64,000 nt of DNA from assembly GCF_000167355.1 (NCBI RefSeq), contig NZ_AAEW02000009.1, positions 105,837 to 169,836 on the forward strand, given 5' to 3'. Source of the DNA: Desulfuromonas acetoxidans DSM 684. Lineage in GTDB: Bacteria > Desulfobacterota > Desulfuromonadia > Desulfuromonadales > Desulfuromonadaceae. Below the pieces are notes generated by a model that saw only the letters and a program-made list of their open reading frames with translations, did no database searches and was not told where the DNA came from. Made by a program: the position numbers and the translations under genes. Positions within the stretch are counted from its first letter, which is position 1. Every line of letters starts with the position of its first letter. This document shows, one piece after another, positions 44,090-53,766 of this stretch.

Positions 44090-45532
44090 ATGAACGGATT
44101 TTCTGTGGGCATCGTGATCGTGAACCTGCTGTCATTCGTGGTTGCGGTTCACGCCTTGCTCAACAAGCGCGATCCGCGTGCGGCGCTGGCCTGGATCATT
44201 GTCTGTCTGGCGCTGCCCGGAGTCGGTGTGGTGCTCTACTGGCTGATGGGGGTCAATCGCATCCGCACGCGGGCATTGCGCTGGCAGCGGCGTGGCGAAG
44301 GGATCTATGTTGCCGAAGAGGAAGCGCCGTGCGAGAAGAGTGTTGTGCTGCGCACCCCGTTTCATACCCAGAACTATCAGTTGCAACGCCACCTGGCCGA
44401 TGCTGTAACGCGGCGCCCGCTTGTTGGCGGCAACCGGGTGGTGCCGCTATACAACGGCGAGCAGGCCTACCCGGTTATGCTCAAATCGATTCGTGCCGCC
44501 GAGCGCAGTATCGATCTGTCCAGCTATATTTTTGACACCCAATTTTGTGGGCGTGAGTTTGTCCAGGCGCTGATTGAACGAGCGGAAGCGGGCGTTGCCG
44601 TGCGGGTCCTGGTGGATGGCCTCGGCGAGTGTTATTCCTGGCCACGGGTGCATACTCTGTTTGACAAGACCCCGGTGCAGGTGGTGCGCTTTCTGCCGTT
44701 GTCACTGTTTCGACGCGGAATGCACCTTAATTTGCGCAATCACCGTAAATTGCTGATTGTTGATGGCAGGGTCGGCTTTGCCGGCGGCATGAACATCAGC
44801 CAACGGCATCTGGTACAGAAAAAACGCCATGATGTACGACCACGTGAGCGGGTTGTCGATATTCACTTTAAAGTGGAAGGCCCGGTGGTTCGGCAGATGC
44901 TGGAAGTGTTTCAGGAGGACTGGCAGTTTGCCGGTGGCAGGCCGTTTGAGCTCGACCCCACTCCACCCTGTCTTGGCGGCCCGGACAGCTTGTGTCGAGG
45001 GATCAGCGCCGGACCGAACGAAGACTATGAAAAGCTGGTGTGGATTGTTGTTGGTGCGCTAAATTGTGCGCGCAAGCGGGTTTCGATCATGACGCCCTAC
45101 TTTATTCCCGATCGTTCCATGGTCACCGCCATGAACAGCGCCGCCTTGCGTGGCGTCAATGTCGAGATTGTCCTGCCGGTAAGAAATAACCTGCCTTATG
45201 TCCACTGGGCGAGTCGCGGTGCCTTCTGGGAACTGCTCGAATACGGCGTTAAGATTTATTACCAGCCACCTCCATTTGCCCACAGTAAATTGCTGTTGAT
45301 GGACGATCACTATGCCCTGATCGGCTCAGCCAATATGGATCCGCGCAGTCAGCGCCTCAATTTTGAATTCAACCTTGAAGTGTACGATAAAAGTTTCAAT
45401 GCCGAGATGCGTCACCATTTCGACACCACTGTGGCCAAATCCCAAGCCATCAGCCTCGACGAGATGGATGGGCGTCCGGTCTGGCAAAAAATGCGCGACA
45501 ACTTTTTCCGCCTGTTTACTCCGTTCCTTTAG
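44090..45532 (+). CDS. cls: Cardiolipin synthase (PLD family)
   Basis: 480 residues. Two N-terminal hydrophobic helices (about 1-60, including DPRAALAWIIVCLALPGVG), then two PLD active sites: HLNLRNHRKLLIVDGRVGFA with HRK, and FAHSKLLLMDDHYALIGSAN with HSK. It condenses phosphatidylglycerol or PE with PG to make cardiolipin at the inner membrane. Domain length is typical of bacterial Cls. The stop codon TAG (45530-45532) is the first bases of a MITE-like element. Confidence 0.93.
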   Translation: MNGFSVGIVIVNLLSFVVAVHALLNKRDPRAALAWIIVCLALPGVGVVLYWLMGVNRIRTRALRWQRRGEGIYVAEEEAPCEKSVVLRTPFHTQNYQLQRHLADAVTRRPLVGGNRVVPLYNGEQAYPVMLKSIRAAERSIDLSSYIFDTQFCGREFVQALIERAEAGVAVRVLVDGLGECYSWPRVHTLFDKTPVQVVRFLPLSLFRRGMHLNLRNHRKLLIVDGRVGFAGGMNISQRHLVQKKRHDVRPRERVVDIHFKVEGPVVRQMLEVFQEDWQFAGGRPFELDPTPPCLGGPDSLCRGISAGPNEDYEKLVWIVVGALNCARKRVSIMTPYFIPDRSMVTAMNSAALRGVNVEIVLPVRNNLPYVHWASRGAFWELLEYGVKIYYQPPPFAHSKLLLMDDHYALIGSANMDPRSQRLNFEFNLEVYDKSFNAEMRHHFDTTVAKSQAISLDEMDGRPVWQKMRDNFFRLFTPFL

Positions 45533-45687
45533 CAGGCTGTTGAAAAACAGCCTGTGGAGCCTATGGACGGGCGATCAAAATCAAGGACAGGTTTTCAAGT
45601 CCTTGATTTTGTGAGCAAGACGGAAATCGGATTTTCGGCTTGCGTCGTTGGGAAATCCCCGGACGGGATTTTCTCAACATCCTGTTA
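45530..45687. mobile_element. MITE-like element of about 158 bp
   Basis: Ends: left TAGCAGGCTGTTGAAAAA (45530-45547) and right, read in reverse, TAACAGGATGTTGAGAAA (45670-45687), which match at 15 of 18 positions. Internal hairpins are CAGGCTGTT/AACAGCCTG at the left end and a 13-bp stem, CAAAATCAAGGAC (45576-45588) with GTCCTTGATTTTG (45599-45611). No coding frame. The small size, imperfect terminal inverted repeats and lack of genes fit a miniature transposable element. Confidence 0.65.
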
Positions 45688-45729
45688 GTCGGGGGCCAGA
45701 GGGCCGGCTGCTGGTGTTTAGTCACCGCA

Positions 45730-47811
45730 TTACGCATCCTCCTGGCGCTGGAGAATCTTGTCTCCGGCCGGTGATTCGATCACGTCGCGCAATGCCGTGA
45801 CAACACTGGCTTCATAATGCTGTGGCAGGTTTTCCAGCTCGTTTAGAGCCTCGGCGATACTTTTCCCGGTGCGATGCGCCCGCGGTTCCACCATGGCACA
45901 GAAGCTGTTGATGACGCTCAGAACACGTGCGGTGAACAGAATTTCGTCACCCTGTAACCCTTTCGGGTAGCCACTGCCGTCGAGATGTTCATTGATCTGG
46001 TAGATGGTTTCCGGCACTGGCAACTCAAACGGTATCGGGCGCAGGATGCGGGCGGAATGCTCGACATGCTGCTCGACTTCATGACGCTCCTCGTCGCTCA
46101 GCGGCCGTTGGGCGGCAATCAGGTTTTTGTCGATGAACATTTTGCCAATCTGTGACAAGTTGGCCGCCATTTCAACCGTGGCCACCTGCTGCTTGTTGCC
46201 GCCGAGCTGTTTCATCACTTCCTTGCTGAGTTGGCGCAAGCGTTGGCTGTGACCTGCCAGATAGGTGTCGTTGAGTTCAATGGCACTGACCAGAGCTTCA
46301 ACGGTTCGGCGGATGGCGCGTTCGTGACGTTTCTGGCTTTCCACCAGCTCAGTAATGTCACTCATCACTGTGATAATCCCGCCGAGCTGATCCGATTTCT
46401 CAAAAAGAGGCGCTTTAGAGATCAGCACATGGGCCGGTTGAGATTGCAGGTAAAGGGTCTCCTGAACACTGATGGGCTTGGCTTCAGCCACCACCTGCTG
46501 GTCAAGCTTTTCCAGGCGTTTGGCGGTATCAAAACCGAAAACGGCACAATCGTCGCGATCAAGAATCTCCGTTAGTTCACGTCCCAATGCCTTGACCATG
46601 GCCGGATTGGCATACTGATAAAGGCCGCGAATGTCTTTGAGGCAGATAAAGTCGTCAATGTTGTCATTGATGTTGTTAAGCAGTTGGCGTTGTTTATCAA
46701 TCTGTTCGGCCAGAGATTTAAAATGGCGGGCAGTTTCGCGGTTTTTCAGACCAATCTGCTGAAACCACAAAATCCCAAAACCCAGCGAAAAAACACCCAT
46801 AAGCAGAGCGGAAATGCTCCAGGCTGTTCGGGCATGACGACTCAGACTGGCGCGTGCTGCCGTGTATTCCACTTCCTCGACAATCCACCAAGGCAACCGT
46901 TGTAACGGGATGGCCAGAGAGTAAACCTTGTTGCCGCTCTGCAGGCCGGGACGAACCGCAAAGGGCAGTGTGTTGTCGATGATTTGCGGCGAAAGGCCAT
47001 TGAGTGGCGCGATCTGTTCCGGCATCCATGGCGTGACGACCGCCAGACCCTTGTTGGTACTTTGCAGCAGGTGAACCCGTTCCCCCTGCTCGATCAGCGG
47101 TGATGCCGACAGCAGCTGATTGATTTTCTCCGTGACGACTTTGGTCAGAATGAGAACGGCCACGACAGTGCTTTGCTTCTCGTCACTGTCGAGAGAAAAC
47201 AGCGGCAGGGCCATGTCAATGATCAGTCCGGCCGAGGTGGCCTGCAGGGCGGAAAATTGCGCTGTTGCCGAATTTAAAACCTGCTGGGACAAAGCCTTCT
47301 GTTGTTCGGACAGATGGCTGATGCCGCTGTCTGTGGACAGGTAGGCCTGACCATTGGGATGGACCAGGCGTCCGGACAGAAAACCGGCATAATGACTGAA
47401 TTCGATGAAAATATTTTGCAGTTCAGGAAGTTGGGCGCGCAATGCTGCAGCTTCATCGTCAGTGGTTGGGGTCCATTCGGGAGTGATCAGGGCGGAGATA
47501 TCCTCTTCGATCAGATCCACTTCGGTTGCGTAGAGCCGGAACAGGTCTGAATTGACAATGCGGTCGCCTTGGCGAATCAGCCCCTCAAGCCAGGTGTCGA
47601 TCACCTGGGCATGGCTGGTCGCCAGCAGGGACAGGCGCTGCTCCAGGGAACGTTCTGTCTGCCGCTCCTTATCACGAATGCTCCACGAGGAGCCGATGAT
47701 GGTGCCGATGGCAATGGCCGTGATCACGACAATGGCCAGCAACAGGGTTCTGCGTCGGGACATCAGCAGCCGGGTCTGTGGTGGCGGACTTAAAAATGGT
47801 GTTGTGACCAT
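45730..47811 (-). CDS. Membrane sensor with Cache-like, PAS and degenerate HD-GYP domains (candidate LapD analogue)
   Basis: 693 residues: N-terminal helix (22-42), periplasmic region (about 43-325), second helix (about 331-350), PAS (about 375-490) and an HD-GYP-type domain (about 500-690). DGSGYPKGL (611-619) keeps the GYP loop, but the HD pair is SQ (553-554, in NLSQIGK), the HH of HHExxDG is IN (606-607) and the late Asp ligands are lost (SVINSFCAM). Hydrolysis is unlikely; c-di-GMP binding is possible. The ATG is 2 nt after the lapG stop. Position and topology (periplasmic domain, cytoplasmic degenerate c-di-GMP enzyme) resemble LapD, which instead has degenerate GGDEF-EAL domains. Good ribosome site (AGGAGAATAACC). 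Confidence 0.82.
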   Translation of the reverse strand: MVTTPFLSPPPQTRLLMSRRRTLLLAIVVITAIAIGTIIGSSWSIRDKERQTERSLEQRLSLLATSHAQVIDTWLEGLIRQGDRIVNSDLFRLYATEVDLIEEDISALITPEWTPTTDDEAAALRAQLPELQNIFIEFSHYAGFLSGRLVHPNGQAYLSTDSGISHLSEQQKALSQQVLNSATAQFSALQATSAGLIIDMALPLFSLDSDEKQSTVVAVLILTKVVTEKINQLLSASPLIEQGERVHLLQSTNKGLAVVTPWMPEQIAPLNGLSPQIIDNTLPFAVRPGLQSGNKVYSLAIPLQRLPWWIVEEVEYTAARASLSRHARTAWSISALLMGVFSLGFGILWFQQIGLKNRETARHFKSLAEQIDKQRQLLNNINDNIDDFICLKDIRGLYQYANPAMVKALGRELTEILDRDDCAVFGFDTAKRLEKLDQQVVAEAKPISVQETLYLQSQPAHVLISKAPLFEKSDQLGGIITVMSDITELVESQKRHERAIRRTVEALVSAIELNDTYLAGHSQRLRQLSKEVMKQLGGNKQQVATVEMAANLSQIGKMFIDKNLIAAQRPLSDEERHEVEQHVEHSARILRPIPFELPVPETIYQINEHLDGSGYPKGLQGDEILFTARVLSVINSFCAMVEPRAHRTGKSIAEALNELENLPQHYEASVVTALRDVIESPAGDKILQRQEDA

Positions 47812-47813
47812 GG

Positions 47814-48527
47814 TTATTCTCCTGTGTCAGTACGCGTTGGCAAGGCCGTAGAGCGTGGCTTGATATGGATCCAGCGCGTGTTTTCATTGACTGAATACTG
47901 AGGCAGATAGTGCTGATAGCGGTGGTGTGAAAACACCGGATCAGAAAGATTGTCCAGTATCAGGATGTCGTTTTGTGTGTAAACGGCCAGCACCGCGTGG
48001 GTAATGGTCCGGATGGTGTCGTGAAGAATGACGATGCGCATCCGGTCAGGGGCCACACCGAGGTGCCGCAGGGCAAAATATTTACAGATAGCGTAATCCT
48101 CACAGTCGCCGGAGTGGCGTAAAAACTCCAGCGGGGTCGCCCAGTAGTCCTTTTTTTGCCAGACCTCGCGATCCAGACGATAGGGCCAGCGGTTGAAAAA
48201 ACGGTTGACGGTTTTCAACTGCTCCATCAGTGGTGCATCGGTCAGTTGGGTGACCACTTGCTGCCATTCGCGGGCGGCACGGATGCCGGTGTCCTGTTGC
48301 GGCGAGCTGAACCGGTTCATCTCATCGTCGCCAAGGGGTAAAACACGTTGCCAGTTTTTCAAAGCGGTCAGTGTGCCGCGAAACTCATAGGAGTCGAATA
48401 CGCCTGTCGGTGGTGGTCTATCCGCGGCCGTTGTTTTCGGAGACGAGGCCTGTACCGGCGAACATCCGACCGTGGACAGCAATAGTCCCAACAGGATCAG
48501 GGCACGTATGTTATTCCATCCCGGCAA
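47814..48527 (-). CDS. lapG: LapG-family periplasmic transglutaminase-like protease
   Basis: 237 residues. A signal peptide ends in LSTVGC (C22), possibly a lipobox. The catalytic domain has Cys142 in HSGDCEDYAICKYF (the Asp and Glu around the Cys match the calcium-binding DCE of LapG), His177 in ITHAVLAVY and Asp192 in ILDNLSDP. LapG cuts the N-terminal anchor of LapA-type adhesins at a di-alanine site. The adhesin encoded 5 kb away has a fitting PAAG. Start is TTG 48527, with GGGAGC upstream; no ATG is near. It sits 3 nt after the fusion-protein gene and 2 nt before the HD-GYP gene. Confidence 0.9.
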   Translation of the reverse strand: MPGWNNIRALILLGLLLSTVGCSPVQASSPKTTAADRPPPTGVFDSYEFRGTLTALKNWQRVLPLGDDEMNRFSSPQQDTGIRAAREWQQVVTQLTDAPLMEQLKTVNRFFNRWPYRLDREVWQKKDYWATPLEFLRHSGDCEDYAICKYFALRHLGVAPDRMRIVILHDTIRTITHAVLAVYTQNDILILDNLSDPVFSHHRYQHYLPQYSVNENTRWIHIKPRSTALPTRTDTGE

Positions 48528-48530
48528 GGC

Positions 48531-49877
48531 TTAGCGCTCCCGTAATGCCGTCTGTTTGGCTTTGAGAATCGGCTTGAGCAGATAACTCAAGACCGACTTC
48601 TTGCCGGTTAAAATATCCACGGAAGCCGTCATGCCGGGAATGATCGGCAATTGGGTTCCTTTGTAGGTCAGGGCTTTTTCCTTGGTGCGCAGCTTGACCC
48701 GGTAAAAGCTCTCTTGGTGTTCATTGACGATGGTGTCGGCGCTGATTTGCTCGACATAGCCATCCAGCCCCCCGTAAATCGAAAAATCGTAGGCGGTCAG
48801 TTTTATTTTTGCCGGCTGGCCGGGATAGAGAAAGGCGATGTCGGCCGGGCGGATTTGAGCCTCCACCAACAGGGCGTCGTCAAGGGGAACCACTTCGAGA
48901 ATCGGCTCGCCGGGGCGGATGACCCCACCGACGGTATTGACAATCAGTTGCTTGACCGTGCCTCGCACCGGTGAACGGACATCGGTGCGGGTAACGCGGT
49001 CTTCACCAGCGGAGATCGCTTCGCGCAGAGAGATCAGTTCCATGCGTCGTTTGCTGATCTCATTGAGCACCTCAGTGTGGTATTGGGCGCGGCGCTGGTC
49101 GATACGGCGCTGCGCCTCGCGGGCGGATTCACGGATGCGCGGAATGGTCAGATTGACAACGTTGAGGTCTCCCTGCATGTTCGCCACATCGCGCTTGAGG
49201 CTGAGGTAGTCGACTCGCGGGTAAAGCTCTTGCTCCACCAGCGGCGTGGCAATGTCGAGTTGTTCGCGCGCCAGGCTTAAGCCCTGTTGCAATTTTTTCT
49301 TGCGGCTGGAGAGTTCGCGAATCTCCTGCTGTTTCTGCTGGTATTGCGATTCCAGCACATTGATTTCGAGATCGATCTGAGCCTGCCGTGCTTCAAAAAT
49401 CTGCCGTTGGTCGGAGACCAGCTCAGGATGATCACGCTCGATTTGTTGGGAAAATTCAAGAGGACCGTTCTCTGCCTCTGCGGTCAGTCGGGCAATGGCC
49501 GCTTCATGTTCCAGGGCGGTGTTGGCGGCGTCGCGGTATTGGCTGGCGGCTACGGTGTTGCGAATCCGTACCAGCACGTCCCCTTTTTCAATGATCTGGT
49601 TCTCTTCCACCAGAATCTGCTCAATGATCCCCCCTTCCAAGTGTTGGATAATCTGCACCCGTTGTGACGGGATCACCTGGCCCTGACCGCGTGTTACTTC
49701 ATCAAGCACGGTAAAGTGGGCCCACAGGACGAAAATGACCATCAACAGAAAGATCATCAGGGACAACAGGTAGGCGAAGCGATGACCGGTGCGGTAGGTT
49801 GCCGCATCCACTTCGCCGAGAAATTCCAAAGAGTCACTCAGTTGTTTTTCTTGTGGTGTCTTATTGAAAAGGCGCAT
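48531..49877 (-). CDS. lapC: Type I secretion membrane fusion protein (HlyD/LapC family)
   Basis: 448 residues. Short cytoplasmic N-terminus, one membrane helix (FAYLLSLMIFLLMVIFVLWA), then a lipoyl half (GQVIPSQRVQIIQHLEGGII), a long coiled-coil hairpin (about 130-290), the second lipoyl half (VRSPVRGTVKQLIVNTVGGVI) and a beta-barrel ending in the HlyD signature (GMTASVDILTGKKSVLSYLL). It joins the ABC transporter to the outer-membrane pore. AGGAGG precedes ATG. The lap-type name is given on operon context. Confidence 0.9.
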   Translation of the reverse strand: MRLFNKTPQEKQLSDSLEFLGEVDAATYRTGHRFAYLLSLMIFLLMVIFVLWAHFTVLDEVTRGQGQVIPSQRVQIIQHLEGGIIEQILVEENQIIEKGDVLVRIRNTVAASQYRDAANTALEHEAAIARLTAEAENGPLEFSQQIERDHPELVSDQRQIFEARQAQIDLEINVLESQYQQKQQEIRELSSRKKKLQQGLSLAREQLDIATPLVEQELYPRVDYLSLKRDVANMQGDLNVVNLTIPRIRESAREAQRRIDQRRAQYHTEVLNEISKRRMELISLREAISAGEDRVTRTDVRSPVRGTVKQLIVNTVGGVIRPGEPILEVVPLDDALLVEAQIRPADIAFLYPGQPAKIKLTAYDFSIYGGLDGYVEQISADTIVNEHQESFYRVKLRTKEKALTYKGTQLPIIPGMTASVDILTGKKSVLSYLLKPILKAKQTALRER

Positions 49878-49886
49878 AGGCCCCTC

Positions 49887-52085
49887 CTAAGCCGATGTGG
49901 CGTGAATCTGCTGTTTTTTTAGCGCTTCAAGAACATGGCGTTTGGGGCCGTCGGCAACAATGCGGCCGCCATCCATGACGATCAGACGGTCGACCATGGT
50001 CAGCAGTCCGAAGCGATGGGTAAATAATAACAGAGTTTTTCCCGACAGCTCCGGTTTCAACCGTTGACAGAAGCGTTGTTCCGAGCCGTTATCCATGGCG
50101 CTGGTCGGTTCGTCAAAAATCAGAATGTCCGGATTGGTCAACAGCGCCCGGGCAATGGTGATGGCCTGACGTTGACCACCGGACAGAGCGGAACCCCGTT
50201 CACCGACCGGACAATCAAAGCCTGCCGGGTGTTGATGGATAAAATCACTGACACCTGAGATGCGCGCAGCATGCAGAATTGCCTGATCATCCGCCTCGGG
50301 AGCACCAAAGGTGATGTTGTCGCGAATACTGCCGTAAAACAGATAATTATCCTGGGAAACGTAGCCGATGCGGCTGCGCAGGTCCGCCACATGTAACTGG
50401 CGGATGTCGATTCCGCCGACACTGATCTGGCCCTGCTCCGGCGTGTACAGCCCCAGAGCAAGGCGGCCCAGAGTGCTTTTACCGCAACCGGTACGGCCGA
50501 TGATGCCCACCCGTTCTCCCGGACGGATTTTCAGGGTCAGGTCACGAAGCGCCATGGTTTGCGCCTGTGGATAGGCGAAGCGGATCTCTTCGAACGCCAG
50601 AGAATTGGACAGATGTGGCTGGCGCATGAACTGCTGATCTTCCGGGGATTCATTGGGGATTTTCATCAGCATGTCCAGAGCGCCCAACGCACTGCGGGCT
50701 TGTTGCAGACGGGTGAACATGGCGGCAACGGCAGCCAGGGGAGACAGAGCCCGTCCTACCAGAATATTACAGGCGATCAGGCCACCAAGGGTCATGCGTC
50801 CTTCGCCGATCAGGTAGACTCCGCCAATGATGATCAGCACACTGACCACATGAGTGGCAAAGATGGAGAACGATAACGAGAAATTGGCCAGCGATTTAAC
50901 TCTGGCGCTGGTGCGGGCATTGGCGCCGACCACTTTTTCCCAGCGTTGCTGAATCTGGCCACGGGCCAAAGAGGTTTTAATGGTTTCCAGACCGAAAATT
51001 GCCTCCACCAGTAGGGCACTTTTCTGAGACGATTCGCGATAGCCCTGATCAATCATTTGCCGAAACGGCACCTGGATCAGCAGGCCGATCAGGATGACGA
51101 CAGGAACCGCCAGCGCTGGAGCCCAGGCCAAAGGTCCGCCGATGTAACCGATCAGAGCAATAAAGATCGCGATAAACGGGATATCGATTAGCGCCAGAAG
51201 CGTGGTTGAACTGAAAAATTCGCGCAGCGCTTCGAATTCGCGCAGGTTGTTGGCCAGGGTGCCGGTGGAGTCGGGTTTGTGATCCATGCGAATCGCCGTT
51301 AGTTGCTGCATCAGTTGGCTGGCAATCAGCACGTCGGCATTTTTCCCGGCGATGTCAACAAAGTAGCCGCGCAGGTTGCGAAGAATAAAATCAAAAATGT
51401 AGGCAATCATGACCCCCAGGGCCAGAACCCAGAGCGTTTCAAGCGCATTGTTGGGAACCACCCGGTCGTACACATTCATGATGAACAGCGGTCCGGCAAT
51501 GCCGAGGATGTTGATGACGGCTGTGGCCAGCAGCACATGTTTGTAGATCGGCCAGAAGCGCAGAATCGTGCCCCAAAACCACTGGCGCGTTGAAACCTGT
51601 TTCTTGTCGCCCACTCGCTTGTCCATCTTGCAGCGGACATGGGCAAAGATGCAATAGCCCGAATAGTCCTGTTGCAGCTCCTTTAGGGACAAGGTCCGAC
51701 GTTGACCATCCAGTTCTGCAGGGATAATGGTCGCCTCGTCGCCATTCAGATCCGTCAGAATGCAGCTATTGTTGTCATGTAACAACAACAGACAGGGCAG
51801 CGTCAGCCGGGATAACGCTTTGAGTTGCGGACGGTGAAAGCTGCGTGCTGACAATCCCTGTTGCTCTGCAGCACGCAAGCAGGCGGCGATGGATGGCGCT
51901 CGTCGATCCGTTGGCAGCGATGATGTCAACACGTCCAGAGTCAGAGGTTGTCCGAGCATGGAGGATAATGTGCACAAGCTCAACAAGATCGGCGCTGTGG
52001 TATCGACGTTTGCCTGATCAAAACGATGAGGAATTTTGTCCTCTTTATTAACAGAACTATTTAACTTCATTTGTTTTTCAGCCAT
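49887..52085 (-). CDS. lapB: Type I secretion ABC transporter with N-terminal C39-like domain (LapB family)
   Basis: 732 residues. The N-terminal 150 residues form a C39-like domain without the catalytic Cys in the usual place, as in LapB/HlyB-type transporters that keep the exported signal uncleaved. Six helices (about 170-480) precede the ATPase: Walker A IIGRTGCGKSTLGR, signature LSGGQRQAITIARALL, Walker B ILIFDEPTSAMD and a switch His in FTHRFGL. It should export the large adhesin. First gene of the lapB-lapC-lapG-HD-GYP operon, divergent from the TolC-type gene. Confidence 0.93.
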   Translation of the reverse strand: MAEKQMKLNSSVNKEDKIPHRFDQANVDTTAPILLSLCTLSSMLGQPLTLDVLTSSLPTDRRAPSIAACLRAAEQQGLSARSFHRPQLKALSRLTLPCLLLLHDNNSCILTDLNGDEATIIPAELDGQRRTLSLKELQQDYSGYCIFAHVRCKMDKRVGDKKQVSTRQWFWGTILRFWPIYKHVLLATAVINILGIAGPLFIMNVYDRVVPNNALETLWVLALGVMIAYIFDFILRNLRGYFVDIAGKNADVLIASQLMQQLTAIRMDHKPDSTGTLANNLREFEALREFFSSTTLLALIDIPFIAIFIALIGYIGGPLAWAPALAVPVVILIGLLIQVPFRQMIDQGYRESSQKSALLVEAIFGLETIKTSLARGQIQQRWEKVVGANARTSARVKSLANFSLSFSIFATHVVSVLIIIGGVYLIGEGRMTLGGLIACNILVGRALSPLAAVAAMFTRLQQARSALGALDMLMKIPNESPEDQQFMRQPHLSNSLAFEEIRFAYPQAQTMALRDLTLKIRPGERVGIIGRTGCGKSTLGRLALGLYTPEQGQISVGGIDIRQLHVADLRSRIGYVSQDNYLFYGSIRDNITFGAPEADDQAILHAARISGVSDFIHQHPAGFDCPVGERGSALSGGQRQAITIARALLTNPDILIFDEPTSAMDNGSEQRFCQRLKPELSGKTLLLFTHRFGLLTMVDRLIVMDGGRIVADGPKRHVLEALKKQQIHATSA

Positions 52086-52244
52086 AAGCTCTACCTATTG
52101 CCAACTTTTGCTCATAAGAGAAAATTGATTTTATTGACGGCGTGACTTGGCAGGGCACGGAAACCTGTTAACTTTTATTGTAGAAGGTCAGAAGAAAAAT
52201 ACAAATAATCTTAAGTTTTTACATTATTTTAAAGGGAGGATGAG

Positions 52245-53585
52245 ATGTTGACGGGAAATAAAAAACAATTGAGTTTGGGCGTGCTGTTTATTGGCGTTTT
52301 CTTATTCGTTGTTTCATCTGCCAGTGCAGAAACAACGTTGCAGGAAAGTGTCAGTTCAGCTCTGAAAACGAATCCACAACTACAAATCCTTCAACATAAC
52401 CAGCGTGCTGTCGGTCACCAGGTCAATCAAGTGCGTTCCGGATATTTCCCACGTCTCGATCTGACCCTGGGCTATGGAACCGAAGCCCATGATGACGAAA
52501 TAACCCGGGCTCGTGGTGATGATGACACGTTTCAGGACCGTGGTGAAGCGGCGTTACAACTGACTCAGCTTCTTTATGATGGTGGGGAAACGTCACGCCG
52601 GGTTGCTGCTGAAAAAGAGAAATTCGCTTCTGCACAGAAGCGTGTTCTGGATAATGCTGAAGCCATTGCTCTGGATGCTGTCATTGCTCACATGCAGGTC
52701 TATCGTCAGCAGGAGTTGGTGCAACTGGCTGAGAAAAATGTCAAAGACCATGAGGATATTATCGGCATGCTTGAGGAACTTCAGGAGGCCGGTGCCGGAA
52801 GTGTCGCCGATGTGGTTCAGGCCCAGGGGCGTCTGGCACGCTCACGTGCTTCTCTGGCAAACGCCCGGAGTGACTTGCGCCAAGCTCAAGCCAATTATCT
52901 GCGGGTTGTCGGTCATCCCCTTGATGAAGCGACCTTCAATACGTTGGTTGCTGCAGTTGCCCCTGCAACTCTGGAGCAGGCTCTGGAGCTGACCGAATGT
53001 GGTAATCCGAAAGTGTTGGCATTGAAGGCCAATATGCGCGAAGCCAACCAGCGCGTTGCTGTGGTTGGGTCCAAATTTTATCCCAAAACCCATTTGGAAC
53101 TGCGCACCAGCTACGAGGAAGAGGTGGAAAGTTCTCAGACCTATGAGCGCAATCATCAGGCTATGGTCCGTCTACGCTGGAATCTGCTGAACGGTGGAGC
53201 GGATTATTATGAACGCAAGGCGGCAGCATCGCGGTTCTCGCAAACCTCGTCAGAGCATAGCAATCAACTTCTTGATGTTTTGGAAGAAACGCGCAACACT
53301 TGGGCGGAATATGAGGCTGCTCAGGAGAGCAAAGCGGCGTATTATGACGCCGTTGATTACAACAATAAGACCCTGGACAGCTATTTGAAACAATTCCGCG
53401 TTTCGCAACGGACATTGCTGGATGTGCTTGATGCGCGCAACGAATTGTATCAATCTTCGGGGCAATTGGTGACCAGCCGTGTCAATGAAGTGATCGCTGC
53501 TTATCGGTTACGGGCTCTTGCCGGTCAGCTTAACGAAACCTTAGAAATTCAGCCGCGGCTTTTCGAAGTCGCAATGTCAGAATAA
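52245..53585 (+). CDS. lapE: TolC-family outer-membrane pore (LapE-like)
   Basis: 446 residues with a signal peptide (about 1-29, VSSASA-ET). The OEP repeats appear twice: QESVSSALKTNPQLQILQ near the start and LEQALELTECGNPKVLALKA in the middle, each followed by long helices. TQLLYDGGETSRRVAAEK and RWNLLNGGADYYERKAA are the two typical strand-hairpin motifs. It should complete the type I channel with the two genes across the intergenic region. The ribosome site is GGGAGGATGAG. Confidence 0.92.
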   Translation: MLTGNKKQLSLGVLFIGVFLFVVSSASAETTLQESVSSALKTNPQLQILQHNQRAVGHQVNQVRSGYFPRLDLTLGYGTEAHDDEITRARGDDDTFQDRGEAALQLTQLLYDGGETSRRVAAEKEKFASAQKRVLDNAEAIALDAVIAHMQVYRQQELVQLAEKNVKDHEDIIGMLEELQEAGAGSVADVVQAQGRLARSRASLANARSDLRQAQANYLRVVGHPLDEATFNTLVAAVAPATLEQALELTECGNPKVLALKANMREANQRVAVVGSKFYPKTHLELRTSYEEEVESSQTYERNHQAMVRLRWNLLNGGADYYERKAAASRFSQTSSEHSNQLLDVLEETRNTWAEYEAAQESKAAYYDAVDYNNKTLDSYLKQFRVSQRTLLDVLDARNELYQSSGQLVTSRVNEVIAAYRLRALAGQLNETLEIQPRLFEVAMSE

Positions 53586-53599
53586 TTCTGGATAGTTGC

Positions 53600-53641
53600 A
53601 TCCCCTGAGTATTTCTTCATAAATGCTCAGGGGATTTTTTT
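53600..53641 (+). terminator. Strong intrinsic terminator after the TolC-type gene
   Basis: Arms 53600-53614 and 53621-53635 (core CCCCTGAG/CTCAGGGG) enclose a 6-nt loop and are followed by TTTTTTT. The adhesin gene must use its own promoter. Confidence 0.9.
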
Positions 53642-53734
53642 GCCCGTAATTTGGCATAAGTATACGGGAGATGGTGTTTTTTTGGATTGATGCTATACTT
53701 TATGACAAAGATGGTAATCAATTAAAATGCAAGT

Positions 53735-53754
53735 ACGTTAACGTTATAAACGTT
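53735..53754 (+). promoter_or_regulatory. AACGTT dyads before the adhesin ribosome site
   Basis: The palindrome ACGTTAACGT (53735-53744) and a second AACGTT (53749-53754) lie just upstream of CAGGAGG. A possible -10 (TATACT at about 53693-53698) sits 40 nt upstream. The repeated palindrome could be an operator or hide the ribosome site. Confidence 0.4.
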
Positions 53755-53766
53755 CAGGAGGATGTC

